Source: Craterostigma plantagineum (Eukaryota > Streptophyta > Magnoliopsida > Lamiales > Linderniaceae). Taken from it: a DNA stretch of 64,000 nt. The stretch is taken from NCBI GenBank assembly GCA_027422505.1, contig JAPQWV010000404.1, forward strand, positions 186,001 through 250,000. Direction: 5' to 3'. Shown here piece by piece: positions 23,182 through 33,880 of this stretch. A model generated the notes under the pieces. That model searched no databases. It was not told the DNA's origin and saw nothing but the letters and a program-made list of their open reading frames with translations. How positions within the stretch are numbered: position 1 is the first letter of the stretch; each line of letters begins with the position of its first letter. The position numbers and the translations under genes are program-made.

Positions 23182-25860
23182 TTACTGCTTGGCGAACCTC
23201 GGATAGCGCTGAACTGTCCATTTCTTAAATCGATTCTTGATACATCCCATGAAGACCAATATCGCCGGGATTAATACTTGAAATGACGATAATCCTTTGT
23301 TAAGGTGGCGCATGTCATTGTTGGAAGACTCGTCGGAGTCATATATCATCATCGTCTTCTTCCTCCAATCAGCAACGCATAGCACCCAATGTGCTATCGT
23401 TTGCACTGGGATGACGATGCAATCTGCATTCATCCATGAGATCGACGGCCATCCATCCTGACATCCGCTCGCGTAGTGGTCCACATCAGAAGCATCCCAT
23501 TTACGACTTTCCGTTCTCCAAGCCTTCGAGTTCGATACATAGCGTAAGACATGTACGCAACCTTCTTCGAAGTAAATGTATGCGACTTCTGCATGTCCAT
23601 GAACCCTCTCATGGCTTCATTCATATGCTGAAAAACCAAAACAACAATGGCTTTACAATTACAGTTCATTGCAAAATTAATGGTTCAAGGCATACCATGT
23701 CATCGAACTAGATCCACAAATCATTCTCGTTTTATGCTTGTCGACCGCGCATACGTAATCGTCGCCCGCCAAGGCCTGTATATCGCTCCCTACGGCCCCC
23801 ACAACATGAGTTTTTTTTAGAAATATGTACATCTACAACCGAGAGCCTCATATTCATCTGACCAGTCGACGGAGGCTCAGTGTATGGCGATTGCAGCCAC
23901 TTCGACGGATTTTTCTGTCGCTCCTCCGATGTCGCGTCGACCACAACTTTTCCCTTGTCTGCCTTCCTCGGCCCCGTCGACTGATCCCAGTCAACGCCTC
24001 TCCGATGGGTCCACCTCATCATAAGGCCCGCTCTTCTCGTCGACGTCATCATCCCATTGAGGTGGAACGTATGACGCCGAGTCCCATTACGGCCCCATCC
24101 CCACGTGGTCATCGAACTGGGAGGATCCGGTCTCACAAATTTATCCCACCCAGTCGAAGTCGGCTCATCGCCTACGACGCATATTAATTGTAAGCTACGC
24201 CTATAATTAAATTTGAATTAGGGCTAAAGATAGTTACCGTGATACGCTGCGTCGGTATGTGTGAGTGAACCGAATAAACTTGTCCAGTCGTGCCGTAGCT
24301 CTTACAAAGATTGCGCAACTCCTCTGATGCTTTCGCTCAACCCTTGCATCGAGTTGAATCGCTCCTCGTACGTTTCGGAGCGTCGAGCGTAATCGCCTCG
24401 GAATAGTTATCTCGAAATTGCGAAAACTCATCTCGGAATTGCGAAAAGTCGTTCCCGAGCTGTTCGAATTAACCGCTGAGCGCGTCGAAGCCGCTGCTAA
24501 GCGTGTCGAACCGACCGCCAAATTCGTCGAACTGTCGATCCACGCGGTGCGAAAATTCGTCGAACTGCTCCGACGGCGGATACCCATTCCCGTGCGATGG
24601 CCCTGCGTGTGGCGGCGATGTTGGCAGCGTATGTCGGCTCCATGAACTGGCGGCAGCACATAGTCAGAGCCCATGCCCCTCTCTTGGTCTTGCCATGATC
24701 TGATAGAGAGCTGAGGGACGGACTTTGCATCATAATTGGCTTCGATTGCAACTGCCCGCCAGCCACGAGGTCCTTCAGCCACACACCGAGTGCACCTAAC
24801 GTCCACTCCGTCCATCAGTAGGGTTGCCACCCTATCGTACACGTCGTGTGGCTCACCGAGGCCCAAGTTGCTGTCTTGAAGATAGTCGACTTGCATCTCT
24901 TCTCCGACCGGCATTAATAACCCTCGTACATGGGACCCATGCGCGGTACTGACAATAGCCGACAACTTCGAACATTCCTTCCTATGCCACTCCTTCGTGA
25001 CCCACCGGCATATATGCGGCCTCGCATGCTCCAACTTCACCCGTTGAGCGAATCACTATAGAGGCCTGATATGCATTCGTATGCTAATATCTGAAGACCA
25101 AAGACACAAATAATCTTAGCAACCAGACGAAACCCTAACCTCACAAGATCATTCAAAGATAAAATCCTAACCTGAAGTGGGTTTATGAATCCACTGACCA
25201 ACTGACTCTCCTTGACCTCGTTTAAATCTCGTTTCACCGACCGTATTGCCGCTTTGAAAGCCACGGTGCCCCAAGAATAATGGCTGAAGGCCGTGAGTCT
25301 TCGACCAAATAACGATTCAAGAAGGAAGGGTGGTATCCTTCTTGGAACGTCGAGGCAGCAAGACGGAGCCCGCAAAGATGAGGTTCGCCAACTTGAACTT
25401 CTCGTCATCGACGCGCACCGTATCGTTGGCAGTCAACTCCTCCAACCGCTGCTCAACGTTGCACAAACGAGTCGTCAGTGCCGTTTTTGTCGGGAAATGT
25501 CGATGGTCGAATTCCTCCCTGACGTTCACTGCCGGTTCGGCTGCGAACTTCTGCCCCGTGATTAGGCAATACTTCATTTTTTGAAAAACGGAGTGGTCCC
25601 GAGGATCATTCAAAGCTCATCACGATCGTGAAGCTCCGTCTGTCTCTTGATGAGATACCACAACAACTGCGCTGATAGATTGAAACCGGTGGCAGCGTCG
25701 ACGAGCCTGTCGAAGGGACTCCATTGCTTAAACACTGCCAGCTCATCCTTGTTTAGCCAATTGACGACCTTCTGGCTCATTTCGCAGTAGCGTGACGTGA
25801 GATGTAGCCGGTAATCACGGTCATCGTCGCGTCCGGCAATTTGCTTCTTTAATGTAACCT
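23182..25860 (-). pseudogene. DUF1985 / Ulp1-like cysteine protease gene of transposon origin
   Basis: Reading from 25860 down, the N-terminal DUF1985-type domain shows FKQWSPFDRLVDAATGFNLS, LLWYLIKRQTEL and, after a frame change, KYCLITGQKF, then RLTAFSHYSWGTVAFKAAI near 25270. A basic, low-complexity middle part spans about 25040-24230, with NPSKWLQSPYTEP near 23900. The Ulp1 (C48) catalytic part includes IVIPVQTIAHWVLCVADW with its His, and MMIYDSDES with its Asp, near 23360. The end at 23182 falls before the position expected for the catalytic Cys, so the protease is truncated. At least three frame breaks divide the gene. Such genes are known passengers of MULEs, and the MULE transposase fragment at 18.9 kb and GGGTCCC arrays on both sides fit that origin. 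Confidence 0.72.
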
Positions 25861-25919
25861 AAAAACTAAGAAATTGTAAGCTAATTAGATCGAATGAAAT
25901 ATGCTTATTATTAGATCTA

Positions 25920-26570
25920 CTTCCACGCAAGGGTCCCCTGCCATGCTGCGACGGGACCCTGAGCTTACGTGCGGGTCCCTTGCGCTTGCACGCACGGGTC
26001 CACAACGCCCTCAAGCGGGACTCTTTGTTATGCTGCGCTGGGGACCTGAGCGTGCTGCGCGGGACCTCTGCTCTTATGTGCGGGACAACAGCACTTGCTC
26101 GCATGGGTCCGCAGCACTAGCAAGCACGGGTCTGCGCTCGCAAGCACGGGTCCCGTAATATGTAGCATGGGTCCCTTGCTAGCGTGCACGGGTCCCCGCA
26201 TCTACATCTCTCGGGTCGCCGGCGTAGCATAGCACGGGTCCCCAGCGCAGCAGGCACGGTCCGTACTATGCTGCGAGGGTCCCCGCGCTGGCAGGCACGG
26301 GTCCCCAGTGCAGCGTAGCACGGGTCTTCAACGCTAGCAAACATGGGTTTCGTGCTTATGCGCGGGTCCCATGCTATGCTTCGAGGGTCCCCAGCGAGAC
26401 AAAGCATGGGTCCATTGCCTGGACCCCTATGCATGCCCTACGAGTCCCTTGAACTTCCTCACGGATCCCTGAGCTTCAAAGCACGGGTCCCCTACCATTG
26501 CAAGCACGGGTATCATGGGCTTCGAATTAGGGTACCTTGCGGCCTGAAATTAGGATCCCGTGCGATGTAG
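25920..26570. repeat. GGGTCCC-rich repeat, block 5
   Basis: Long degenerate array with units such as GCAAGCACGGGTCCC and ATGCTGCGAGGGTCCCC, period roughly 20-27 nt. It lies directly upstream of the Ulp1-like gene. The open frames in it are low-complexity by-products. Confidence 0.8.
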
Positions 26571-26987
26571 ACGGCTGGTTCTTCATAAATTAAAAGAATT
26601 ACCATCAATGTTTGGGATCTCGCCTGAACTGCCATGGATTCGGAGCTTACTGTGAAGAAGGGTGTGAAGAGAAGAGGGAGGAATCTTGATCGATTTTGCA
26701 AAGGGCCCGTGAAGTGAAATGGGTGCTTTTATGTTTTCTGTTACTTTTTCAGATTTTACAGTAAACCTGAAAAGCTGTAATTTTCGTTAAGTGTTGTTGA
26801 TTGCCATTAAAGAAGGGTTAAATAGTATTTTACGCAGAGCAAGTAAGGATACATTAGTCTTTTAACAGTGAGGAGGCTATTTAACGTTGATTATGACAAA
26901 GGCCAGTTTGTAAATAATTCCTCCAAAAGAAAGGAGAAAGAGAAAAAAAAAAAAAAAAAAAAAAGCTCCAACAATCTCCATTGATGG
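26571..26987. other. Gap before the 6.5-kb MULE
   Basis: No gene seen. A run of about 20 A lies near 26945-26964. Confidence 0.5.
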
Positions 26988-27195
26988 GGATTACTATTTA
27001 CCACCCCCTTTTTACTTGTTACCGCCCCCTAAAGGACTGAAAAAAGACTATTTTGCCCTTATGTTATTTAAAATAATTTAAAAAGCTAAAATATAATAAA
27101 AAGTAAGAATTCCTATTTAAAGTCCTTTACTACGCAACACTTTTCAAATCACACATCCAAATCAAACAAAAAAACAGAGAAATTTGCAAATCGCA

Positions 27196-29657
27196 ATGGA
27201 ACGAGGAAAAGGAAAGGGAAAGGGAAAGGGGGTGCTCTCACGATTGGTAAGAAAATTGTCGTAAAATTCATTCGTATTTAGGTAGATTGTCGAAAACGGG
27301 TCGAAATAGACCGGAAAACGGTTGATCGGACGCGAACTCGGGCGAAAAACGGCACGACCGAAACATGATTTCGGTCGTCCTGTGACGACCGAAACATGAT
27401 TTCGGTCACGTCACAGGACGACCGAAATCATGTTTCGGTCGGTAGTTGGCCAACCGAAATAATTGTTCGGTCGTGCTGGTACCGACCGAAATCCGATTTT
27501 GGTCGGAAACTCGACGACCGAAATCCAATTTCGGTCGGCAGTTATCGGACCGAAATCGGATTTCGGTCAGGTCACGGACCGACCGAAATTTGATTTCGGT
27601 CCAAATTTAATTTTTTTTTTTTAAAAGAAATTATCTAATTGCAGGCGCTGGGTGGGAAGTCCCTGCTCGGAGGGAGCAGCAGATCCCCCTCGTCGGAGGG
27701 ATCTGGAGAGCGTCATACGAGGGCGCGCGGCGTTGATGCTTCCGTTCGTAGGGAACGGGAGGAGGCGAGGCGGCAGCGAGTGGGTGATTCGCATTCCGTG
27801 TATGCGGAATACGATCCGAACGTAGAGGAGGAGGCGCATGCGGATGAGGAGGTGCCATACGATGCGGCATCGTTTCAGTCATCCGACGACGAGCGGATAC
27901 CGGTCTCCTCAGGTACATCCCTTCTTCATTATAAACTGACTTGCGATGTCGTGTCTTAACTATCGTAGCAAAAATTAGATTTATTTATGTGGTATTCCTA
28001 AAAAATAAAATAGGGAACAAGCGCTACAGGGTCGTAGATGACGATTCCTGGAGGGTGCAGGGGCCACAGCCAGGTGGTCCGCAAGATGGCGAGGTGATCC
28101 CTAGTTACTTGGGGCACATCGCACCCCGCATCTGGATGGGTGAGGAGGAGAGGCCCGTGCTGAAGTGCGAGGGGCGGGCGTTAGTGCTTCGGCAGCTTAA
28201 GCAGTGGTACTGCCAATTCCCGCCGGAGACACAGAGCGAGATCGATGGCACAGGCCTCTTACACCTCGCAGATGCCATGCTCGTACACTTGGACCAGCCT
28301 CTTCTGTGCGCTTTTGTGGAGCGCTGGCACCCCGACACGAACACCTTCCACATGCCGTGGGGGGAGATGACGATCATGCTCCACGACGTCGAGCAGATCC
28401 TCCGTATCCCGATCGACGGGACGATGGTTTCGGGCACCCCGGACGCCGGCGACCAGCAGATCGCGGCGAGGGAGATTATGGGCGTCTCCGCAGACGCCCT
28501 GAGGGGATTTTGGAGAGCAGGGTCGGTTGCGTCGAAAGACGTGATGCAGAGGATGCGGGAGGGTCGGCCGGCGGGATTCCAGGCCATCGCTTGGCTGTGG
28601 ATTCTATTGGGGTCGACCCTGTTCGTCGACAAGAGCGGGAATCGGGTGAGGCCCGACATCATGCACGAGTTCTATCGCTCCCTGGCATCTGCCAGTGGTT
28701 ATTCGTGGGGTTCGACCACTCTTGCTTACCTCTATCGCCAGCTTGGGCTCGCAAGCCGAGCGGATGCAAGGGGTTTAGCTGGGTGCCTGTCGTTACTACA
28801 GGCGTGGATCTACGAGTACTTCCCATGCTTCCGCCCACACCATCTACCCCATCATGTGGAGCCTGGCCAAGCACGATCACGCATGTGGTCCGTATCTCAG
28901 GTCGAGCGGACGGGACATCGGTTAATTGAGATCCGCCGTCAGCTAGACATGATGACAGCGAGCGAGGTATTTTAATAATAATTATTCCATATTATGTGCG
29001 CTTATATAATACAAAATAAATTGTTATCAGGTTGCTTGGTTGCCGTACGGTCCCGATCCAGCGGCGCAGCACCTGAGGACTATTTTCGTGTGCTGGGTTA
29101 GATATCGCGACATCGTGGAGCCCTACGTACCCTCTAGAGTGTTGCGCCAGCTGGGTTACGTGCAGCACATCCCGCCGCCGATGACAACGCCGCAGAGGGC
29201 TTATATGCCATCGGACCCGTCGAGGTATAAGGTGCACCATTCTGGCGATGCAGCAGAATTTGCTTGGCGGCAGTTCCCTTACGCGTACGTCCTCAACCTG
29301 TCATACATCAGCCGGAGTACCTTAGAGTACCTTGGTGAGACCGTTGAAGGTTACATGGACTGGTACGAGCGGCATTCTCATCCTCGTCTGTTTTCGTCGG
29401 AGTCAGGATCCTCTTCGGGCGGCATCCCCCCGCGCAGCCATACCGACTACGTACGTAAGTTAATGTGATTTGGATTTTAAATATTTGTATGTTTAATCAA
29501 ATTTTATATGTATCAATTATGTGTGCAGTGGTACAGCTCGATGTATGCCTTGAGCACGGAGATGCTAGCCCAGCTGCAGCTCCACGACCAGGAGCAGGGT
29601 GAGCGCTACAGAGACAGGCTGCACGACATGAACGACCGCTGGCGCAATGCCCCGTGA
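27196..29657 (+). CDS. Plant mobile domain (PMD) protein, five exons, intact
   Basis: Exons 27196-27246, 27645-27912, 28014-28966, 29031-29450 and 29529-29657 join in phase at GT-AG sites to give 606 residues. Exon 1 lies in the left terminal repeat and encodes a Lys/Gly-rich start (MERGKGKGKGKGVLSRL). Exon 2 is acidic and low-complexity. Exons 3-4 carry the PMD fold (VLRQLKQWYCQF, LLHLADAMLVHLDQPLLCAFVERWHP, FHMPWGEMTIMLHDVEQILRIPIDG, AIAWLWILLGSTLFVDKSGNRV, HTDYWYSS at the last junction). The fold is known from MAIN/MAIL1-type plant proteins and from genes inside transposons. Host members keep genome silencing and root meristem integrity, while the role of transposon copies is unclear. A donor at 29455 is possible but leads quickly to a stop. 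No lesions were found, so this gene may be expressed. Confidence 0.85.
27350..27605. repeat. Array of GACCGAAA/TTTCGGTC palindromes in PMD intron 1
   Basis: About eight imperfect palindromes of the form CGACCGAAA-N5-7-TTTCGGTCG, spaced 10-20 nt. Each can form an 8-11-bp hairpin. The unit also occurs in the opposite gene's first intron (32948-33150) and in the 49766-51192 element. Confidence 0.9.
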
Positions 29658-29764
29658 TGTGGTTGTATTTTATTTGTCTTTCTTTTATGTGTCGGACGCG
29701 TACTTTTGTTATTTATATTATTCCTAACTATCGAACGCGTACTTTTTTTATTAACAAATAATAA

Positions 29765-30290
29765 TAATAATACCAAATAATAACATACAAAATATATTTT
29801 TAAAAATAATAATAATAATAATAATAGTAATAATAATAACTTAAAAATAATATTATCCATAATAAGAATACAAAATAATATTAATAAAAAAAATAATAAT
29901 AACTAGTTAATAAAAATAATAATACCAAATAATAACATACAGAATAATATTTTTGAAAAATAATAATAATAATAGTAATAATAGTAACTTAAAAATAATA
30001 TTATCCATAATAAGAATACAAAATAAAATTAATAAAAAAAATAATAACTAATTAATAAAAATAATAATACCAAATAATAACATACAAAATAATACTTCTA
30101 AAAAATAATAATAATAATAGTAACTTAAAAATAATATTAATGTTAATAAGAATACAAAATAATATTATTAAAAAAAAATAATAATAACTAATTAATAAAA
30201 ATAATAATACCAAATAACAACATACAAAATAATATTTTTAAAAAATAATAATAATAATAGTAATAATAGTAACTTAAAAATAATATTAAT
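29765..30290. repeat. Four-copy AT-rich tandem array between convergent genes
   Basis: Unit of about 140-154 bp containing AATAATACCAAATAA, CATACAAAATAAT and AACTTAAAAATAATATTA. Copies start near 29768, 29919, 30065 and 30205. It lies between the stop of the PMD gene and the end of the transposase-OTU gene and probably forms both 3' ends. Confidence 0.8.
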
Positions 30291-33239
30291 GTCTGGACGT
30301 AAATTCAGTCTTATATAATGCGGGTACTCGTCTCCAAGGTGCGGTATGACGATAGTTCGGCTCGGTCCATTGGCAGTCCGGGGGGCACGCAGTGGCAGTA
30401 TCGTGAAAGAATGCATGTTGATGGTCTTTCCATTGTCGTACCCGTAGAGGGTAACTACAGCGTTCCAAATTGTCGCCACAGCCCACAGATCGCACGGTGT
30501 CAACATCCAGTGGTTTGCCAAGCAAGGCCCCCCTCCCAACGTATACGATCTAGCTGCATTTCTAGTGAATCACCGTAGTACAATGGCGAGTAAATATCCC
30601 AATGGGCCTCGATTTCGTTCGCGACGTTATTCCTTAAGGTGACCCCTTCTTCCTCGTCATTGTAAATATGGGAAGCGATAGCGCGAAATCCGCAGTTGCC
30701 GTCCGCCACCACATCCTTATAACTAACTATATACGGATGGATGACTGATGTTACGTGGTGCTGCAAGCGGGTGTGGAAGAAGTTGGATTCACCTGTACAA
30801 AGCATCTTACAAGTCTAGAGGATTTATCCATGTTCGCATGAATACAGGGGTGAAAGATAGCCGTACCTGTATCCGTAGTAGAAGTACGAGAGCGCTTCGC
30901 AGACGAAGATGACGTACGGCCATGACTGGAACGACCCTGGCTGCTACGGCTAGTACTGCTGCGCCCTGCGCTGCGTCCCCCCTTGGGAGTGCGTACTCCC
31001 AAGCACTTCGATCACGCTTCGTCGAGTCTCTTTTCTTTGGTCGGCCTTTTACAGATGTCTTAACAACTGGCTCATTCCACTCTTGCGCCTCAGGATACAG
31101 ATGTTCGTGAACTACTCGATGGAGGCCACGCATAACGGCGGGATCGCGCGTTTCTGCCTCACGCACGAGGTCGTAAAAGCGCTCCTGCTCAGAAATATCT
31201 GGAACTACTGAGACGCCGATTGTCAGTGTTCTCCAGAAGTCGTGCAAGCACAAGCATTCTAACGAAACTCCATAGTTGTTGTCCACGCATTGCTGAAGCT
31301 CGCAAGCACACGGTAGTTGGTGCGTACGTCGTACTACACATCCGCACCTGGAGTAAACTTCATTCGACAACTCTTTCGCCTGTCGCAGCTCATGTCCCAT
31401 AATTAATATTGCATGGTGTGAAACTCTGTATAATAATGTCAGGAATGGAAATACTGACATCGGAATAGGTCGTTTCGCCCGGGACTCCTCAAATGTCTGC
31501 ATGCCCACAGCAACAAAATTATTACATAAGGAACACTGACACGTAATAATAATGTATTTACCTTTCTTATGCGAATCAACTGGTTCTGAATCTGCTCGTG
31601 CACCTTCACCCATACGGTGTCAAGGGATCCAGTGGCGGAGTTCAGCCATCCTTTCAGCTCGCTATGAGCACTCTCCACACGACATGTAGTGGTGTTCCCG
31701 AAATGAAGCACCTGGTTCGTCCAAGCTTTGGCGAACTTCTCCTTATGCACCAACCACGTCTGCTCAACATAAGTAACGATTTCTGAGTCGGGTAGCCAAC
31801 GCAGACGCATGTCATTCACTGCCTTCTCGTATTCGTCAACCGTCGGAGCTTCCACGACTGCTCTCCAGGACTTGTGCGTGAAGTGGGCTGCGGTCTTTTT
31901 GCTCCTCCCACCCAACCAATAAATTTTGTTCTCCACATCTTTATAAATATGCCACGTGCACAGAAGATTGTGAGAATGTGGAAATACCATATGTAGCGGT
32001 CGAAGAAGGCCCAACTCACGATCAGTGACAATCGCGGACGGGTCGACATCTGGCCCTAGAATATCCCTGACTGACTGCAACATCCACGCGTAACTTCTCT
32101 CGGTCTCGTCCTCCATGACGGCAAACCCACACAGAAAGTTGTGATTACAGGGAGTCATCCCTATAATCTCAACTAGAGGCATCTTATATCTATTTGTCTT
32201 GTACGTCGAGTCAATACCAATAAAATAAGGATACGTCCTCAGCAGTGCGAGTGACTCCGGGTGTGCGAGAAAGACATGTGTCAGCGCATTAGTCTCATCG
32301 TCTCTCAGCGTTTCAACAAAATATCCGGACTCTGTCGCCTGGTGCATCAACTGGCTCACCACGTCTCGACCCTCAGAATTTTACTTCTTCAAACGATCTC
32401 TGTAATTATATACATGTCGGATCGTCGCGCTATCTACGCTGTGTCGAGCCCTCATCGCTGAGAGGATATGTGCTGGTTTCGCTTGGGCAGCAGTCATTTC
32501 CTCTACGACCTTCTTTGCCTGGCTGCTCAGTCCACTCGTCTGGCGGTGTCCCTCGGGATACTGTATCAGAGGGTGATTGTGTATGGAATTCTCGGTTGCA
32601 CCCGTACGAATGTACCATTCCCTAGTAGCTGGATCCTGCTGGGCTATGACTACAAACGGACACCTGCACTTGTTAGACTTGGACATCCTCTCCAATTCAT
32701 CCTCCTTGCCTCTATAACGTTCTCCGCGAGAACATCTAATCAATTTTTTTGTTCCACATTTCTTGTGCGACGAAATTATCAACTCGAAACCAAGACCAAT
32801 AGCGACGCCCTTCGCCCAGTTAATGGCTTCCACGTCGGTCGAAAATCGTCCTCCTTCGCGGAAATGCTCACTGTAGTTTATCCCGTCACCCGTGGAATCC
32901 TCCGGGACAATCTCCGAGTCTGGAAAAAAAAAATTAAAAAAAAAAACAATGACCGAAATCGAATTTCGGTCACCCTAAGAGGCGACCGAAACACGATTTC
33001 GGTCAGGAGACGACCGACCGAACAATAATTTCGGTCGGCATAAGAGGCGACCGAACAATAGTTTCGGTCTCCTCTTGGGCCGACCGAAATGAAATTGTTG
33101 TCCGGTCGCCTCTTATGCCGACCGAAATTATTGTTCGTTCGGACCGAATTTTCCGATCGAATCCAATGTAAGTTCGAGAATTCACGTCTATACGAACGAA
33201 ATTTACGAGAATTTGCTTACCATCCGTGCCAGTAGACAT
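30192..33239 (-). pseudogene. MuDR-type transposase joined to an OTU-like cysteine protease domain
   Basis: Exon 1 (33239-33221, MSTGTD) lies in the right terminal repeat. Exon 2 (32919-31562) has a FAR1/MuDR-like N-terminal domain (IRCSRGERYRG, KSNKCRCPFV) and the DDE domain: Asp in GIDSTYKTN (about 32212), Asp in VTDREL and CTWHIYKDVE, Glu in RVESAHSELKGWL. Exon 3 (31496-30866) holds a SWIM-like CGC...CACEL finger, the GRPKKRDSTKRD link and a Ser/Arg-rich tract. Exon 4 (from about 30795) holds the OTU domain with VVADGNCGFRAIA (Asp and catalytic Cys), WNAVVTLYG and PHYIRL (His). Lesions are an in-frame TAA at 32383-32381 and two frame breaks in G6 runs (minus strand; 30977-30982 and 30528-30533), each cured by one added G. 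The C-terminus runs into the AT-rich array. Inactive as sequenced, but lightly damaged. Confidence 0.8.
32948..33150. repeat. GACCGAAA/TTTCGGTC palindrome array in transposase intron 1
   Basis: About five palindromes of the same unit as in 27350-27605, placed at the mirror-image position of the element. Confidence 0.9.
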
Positions 33240-33455
33240 TCTTTTGACCTTTCAATTTCGAAAATAGACGATTCATTGAAATGTTTTAATTTTTTGTTAT
33301 GTTTGAATCTGATTTGGATGTCTGATTGCGATATCAGATTAGTTGTAAGGAAAATGACTTTAAAAAGAAATTTAAATTAGAAAGGGCAAAATAGTCTTTT
33401 TTTCAGTCCTTTAGAGGGCGGTGACTAGGAAAAAGGGGGCGGTGAATAGCAATCC

Positions 33456-33609
33456 AGTATTTTTAACTTGGTTTTTTTGTCCGGAGAGAAAGATGAAATT
33501 GTTTGGAGAGACTTGTGAATTTCTGTTATTTTCGCATCTCATAGAGCTCCAGTGATAAATTTAATAATTTTATATAAGGTTTCCAATGTTATTCCACACC
33601 ACAGAAAAG
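33456..33609. other. Short gap between MULE and promoter repeat
   Basis: AT-rich, nothing else recognised. Confidence 0.4.
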
Positions 33610-33689
33610 GTGAAAACCATTATTTTTGTTGACCAAGAGTAAGTATATAGTGAAAACCATTATTTTTGTTGACCAAGAGTAAGTATATA
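33610..33689 (+). promoter_or_regulatory. 40-bp tandem duplication with two W-boxes in the promoter
   Basis: Two exact 40-bp copies (33610-33649 and 33650-33689), each with TTGACC, a W-box core bound by WRKY factors, at 33629-33634 and 33669-33674, and ending in AAGTATATA. The second copy runs into TATATATA at 33684-33691, a possible TATA box about 190 nt before the ATG. Confidence 0.6.
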
Positions 33690-33880
33690 TACATACACAC
33701 ATGCAGAAAAGTTACAGGCCATCCGTTTTCAGTGCTCGTCAGCCATGACGACAGCTCACCGCCTTCTCTTAACCAAAGTCAAAAACAAAGAAAGTTTTAT
33801 TTACATAAACGTTTAAGCTTATAGAGCAGAGTGATGCGAAGCAGCACAGCACGCTTGAAATCCACGAAGAAAAGAAAACC

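Larger units (their letters stand above)
26988..33455. mobile_element. Two-gene MULE with long terminal inverted repeats
   Basis: The left end GGATTACTATTTACCACC matches, inverted, the right end (GGATTGCTATTCACCGCC on the minus strand). Similarity continues through CCCCCTTTTT, TAAAGGACTGAAAA, GACTATTTTGCCCTT, the 5' leader and first splice donor of each gene, at least 280 bp per side. Inside lie a plant-mobile-domain gene (plus) and a MuDR-type transposase-OTU gene (minus), convergent on an AT-rich array. The transposase type identifies the superfamily. No matching 9-bp target duplication was found at either edge tried. The same termini bound the 1.43-kb element at 49766-51192. Confidence 0.85.

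Noticed and set aside
25859..26570. Several overlapping frames in GGGTCCC block 5
   Set aside because: Same low-complexity cause; no family motif.
27350..27605. Regularly spaced palindromes as a CRISPR array
   Set aside because: The window is plant nuclear DNA, the units vary, and the spacers are short and irregular; they lie inside an intron of a transposon gene.
28105..28662. A minus-strand gene opposite PMD exon 3
   Set aside because: Shadow of the GC-rich PMD coding sequence; no splice or family support.
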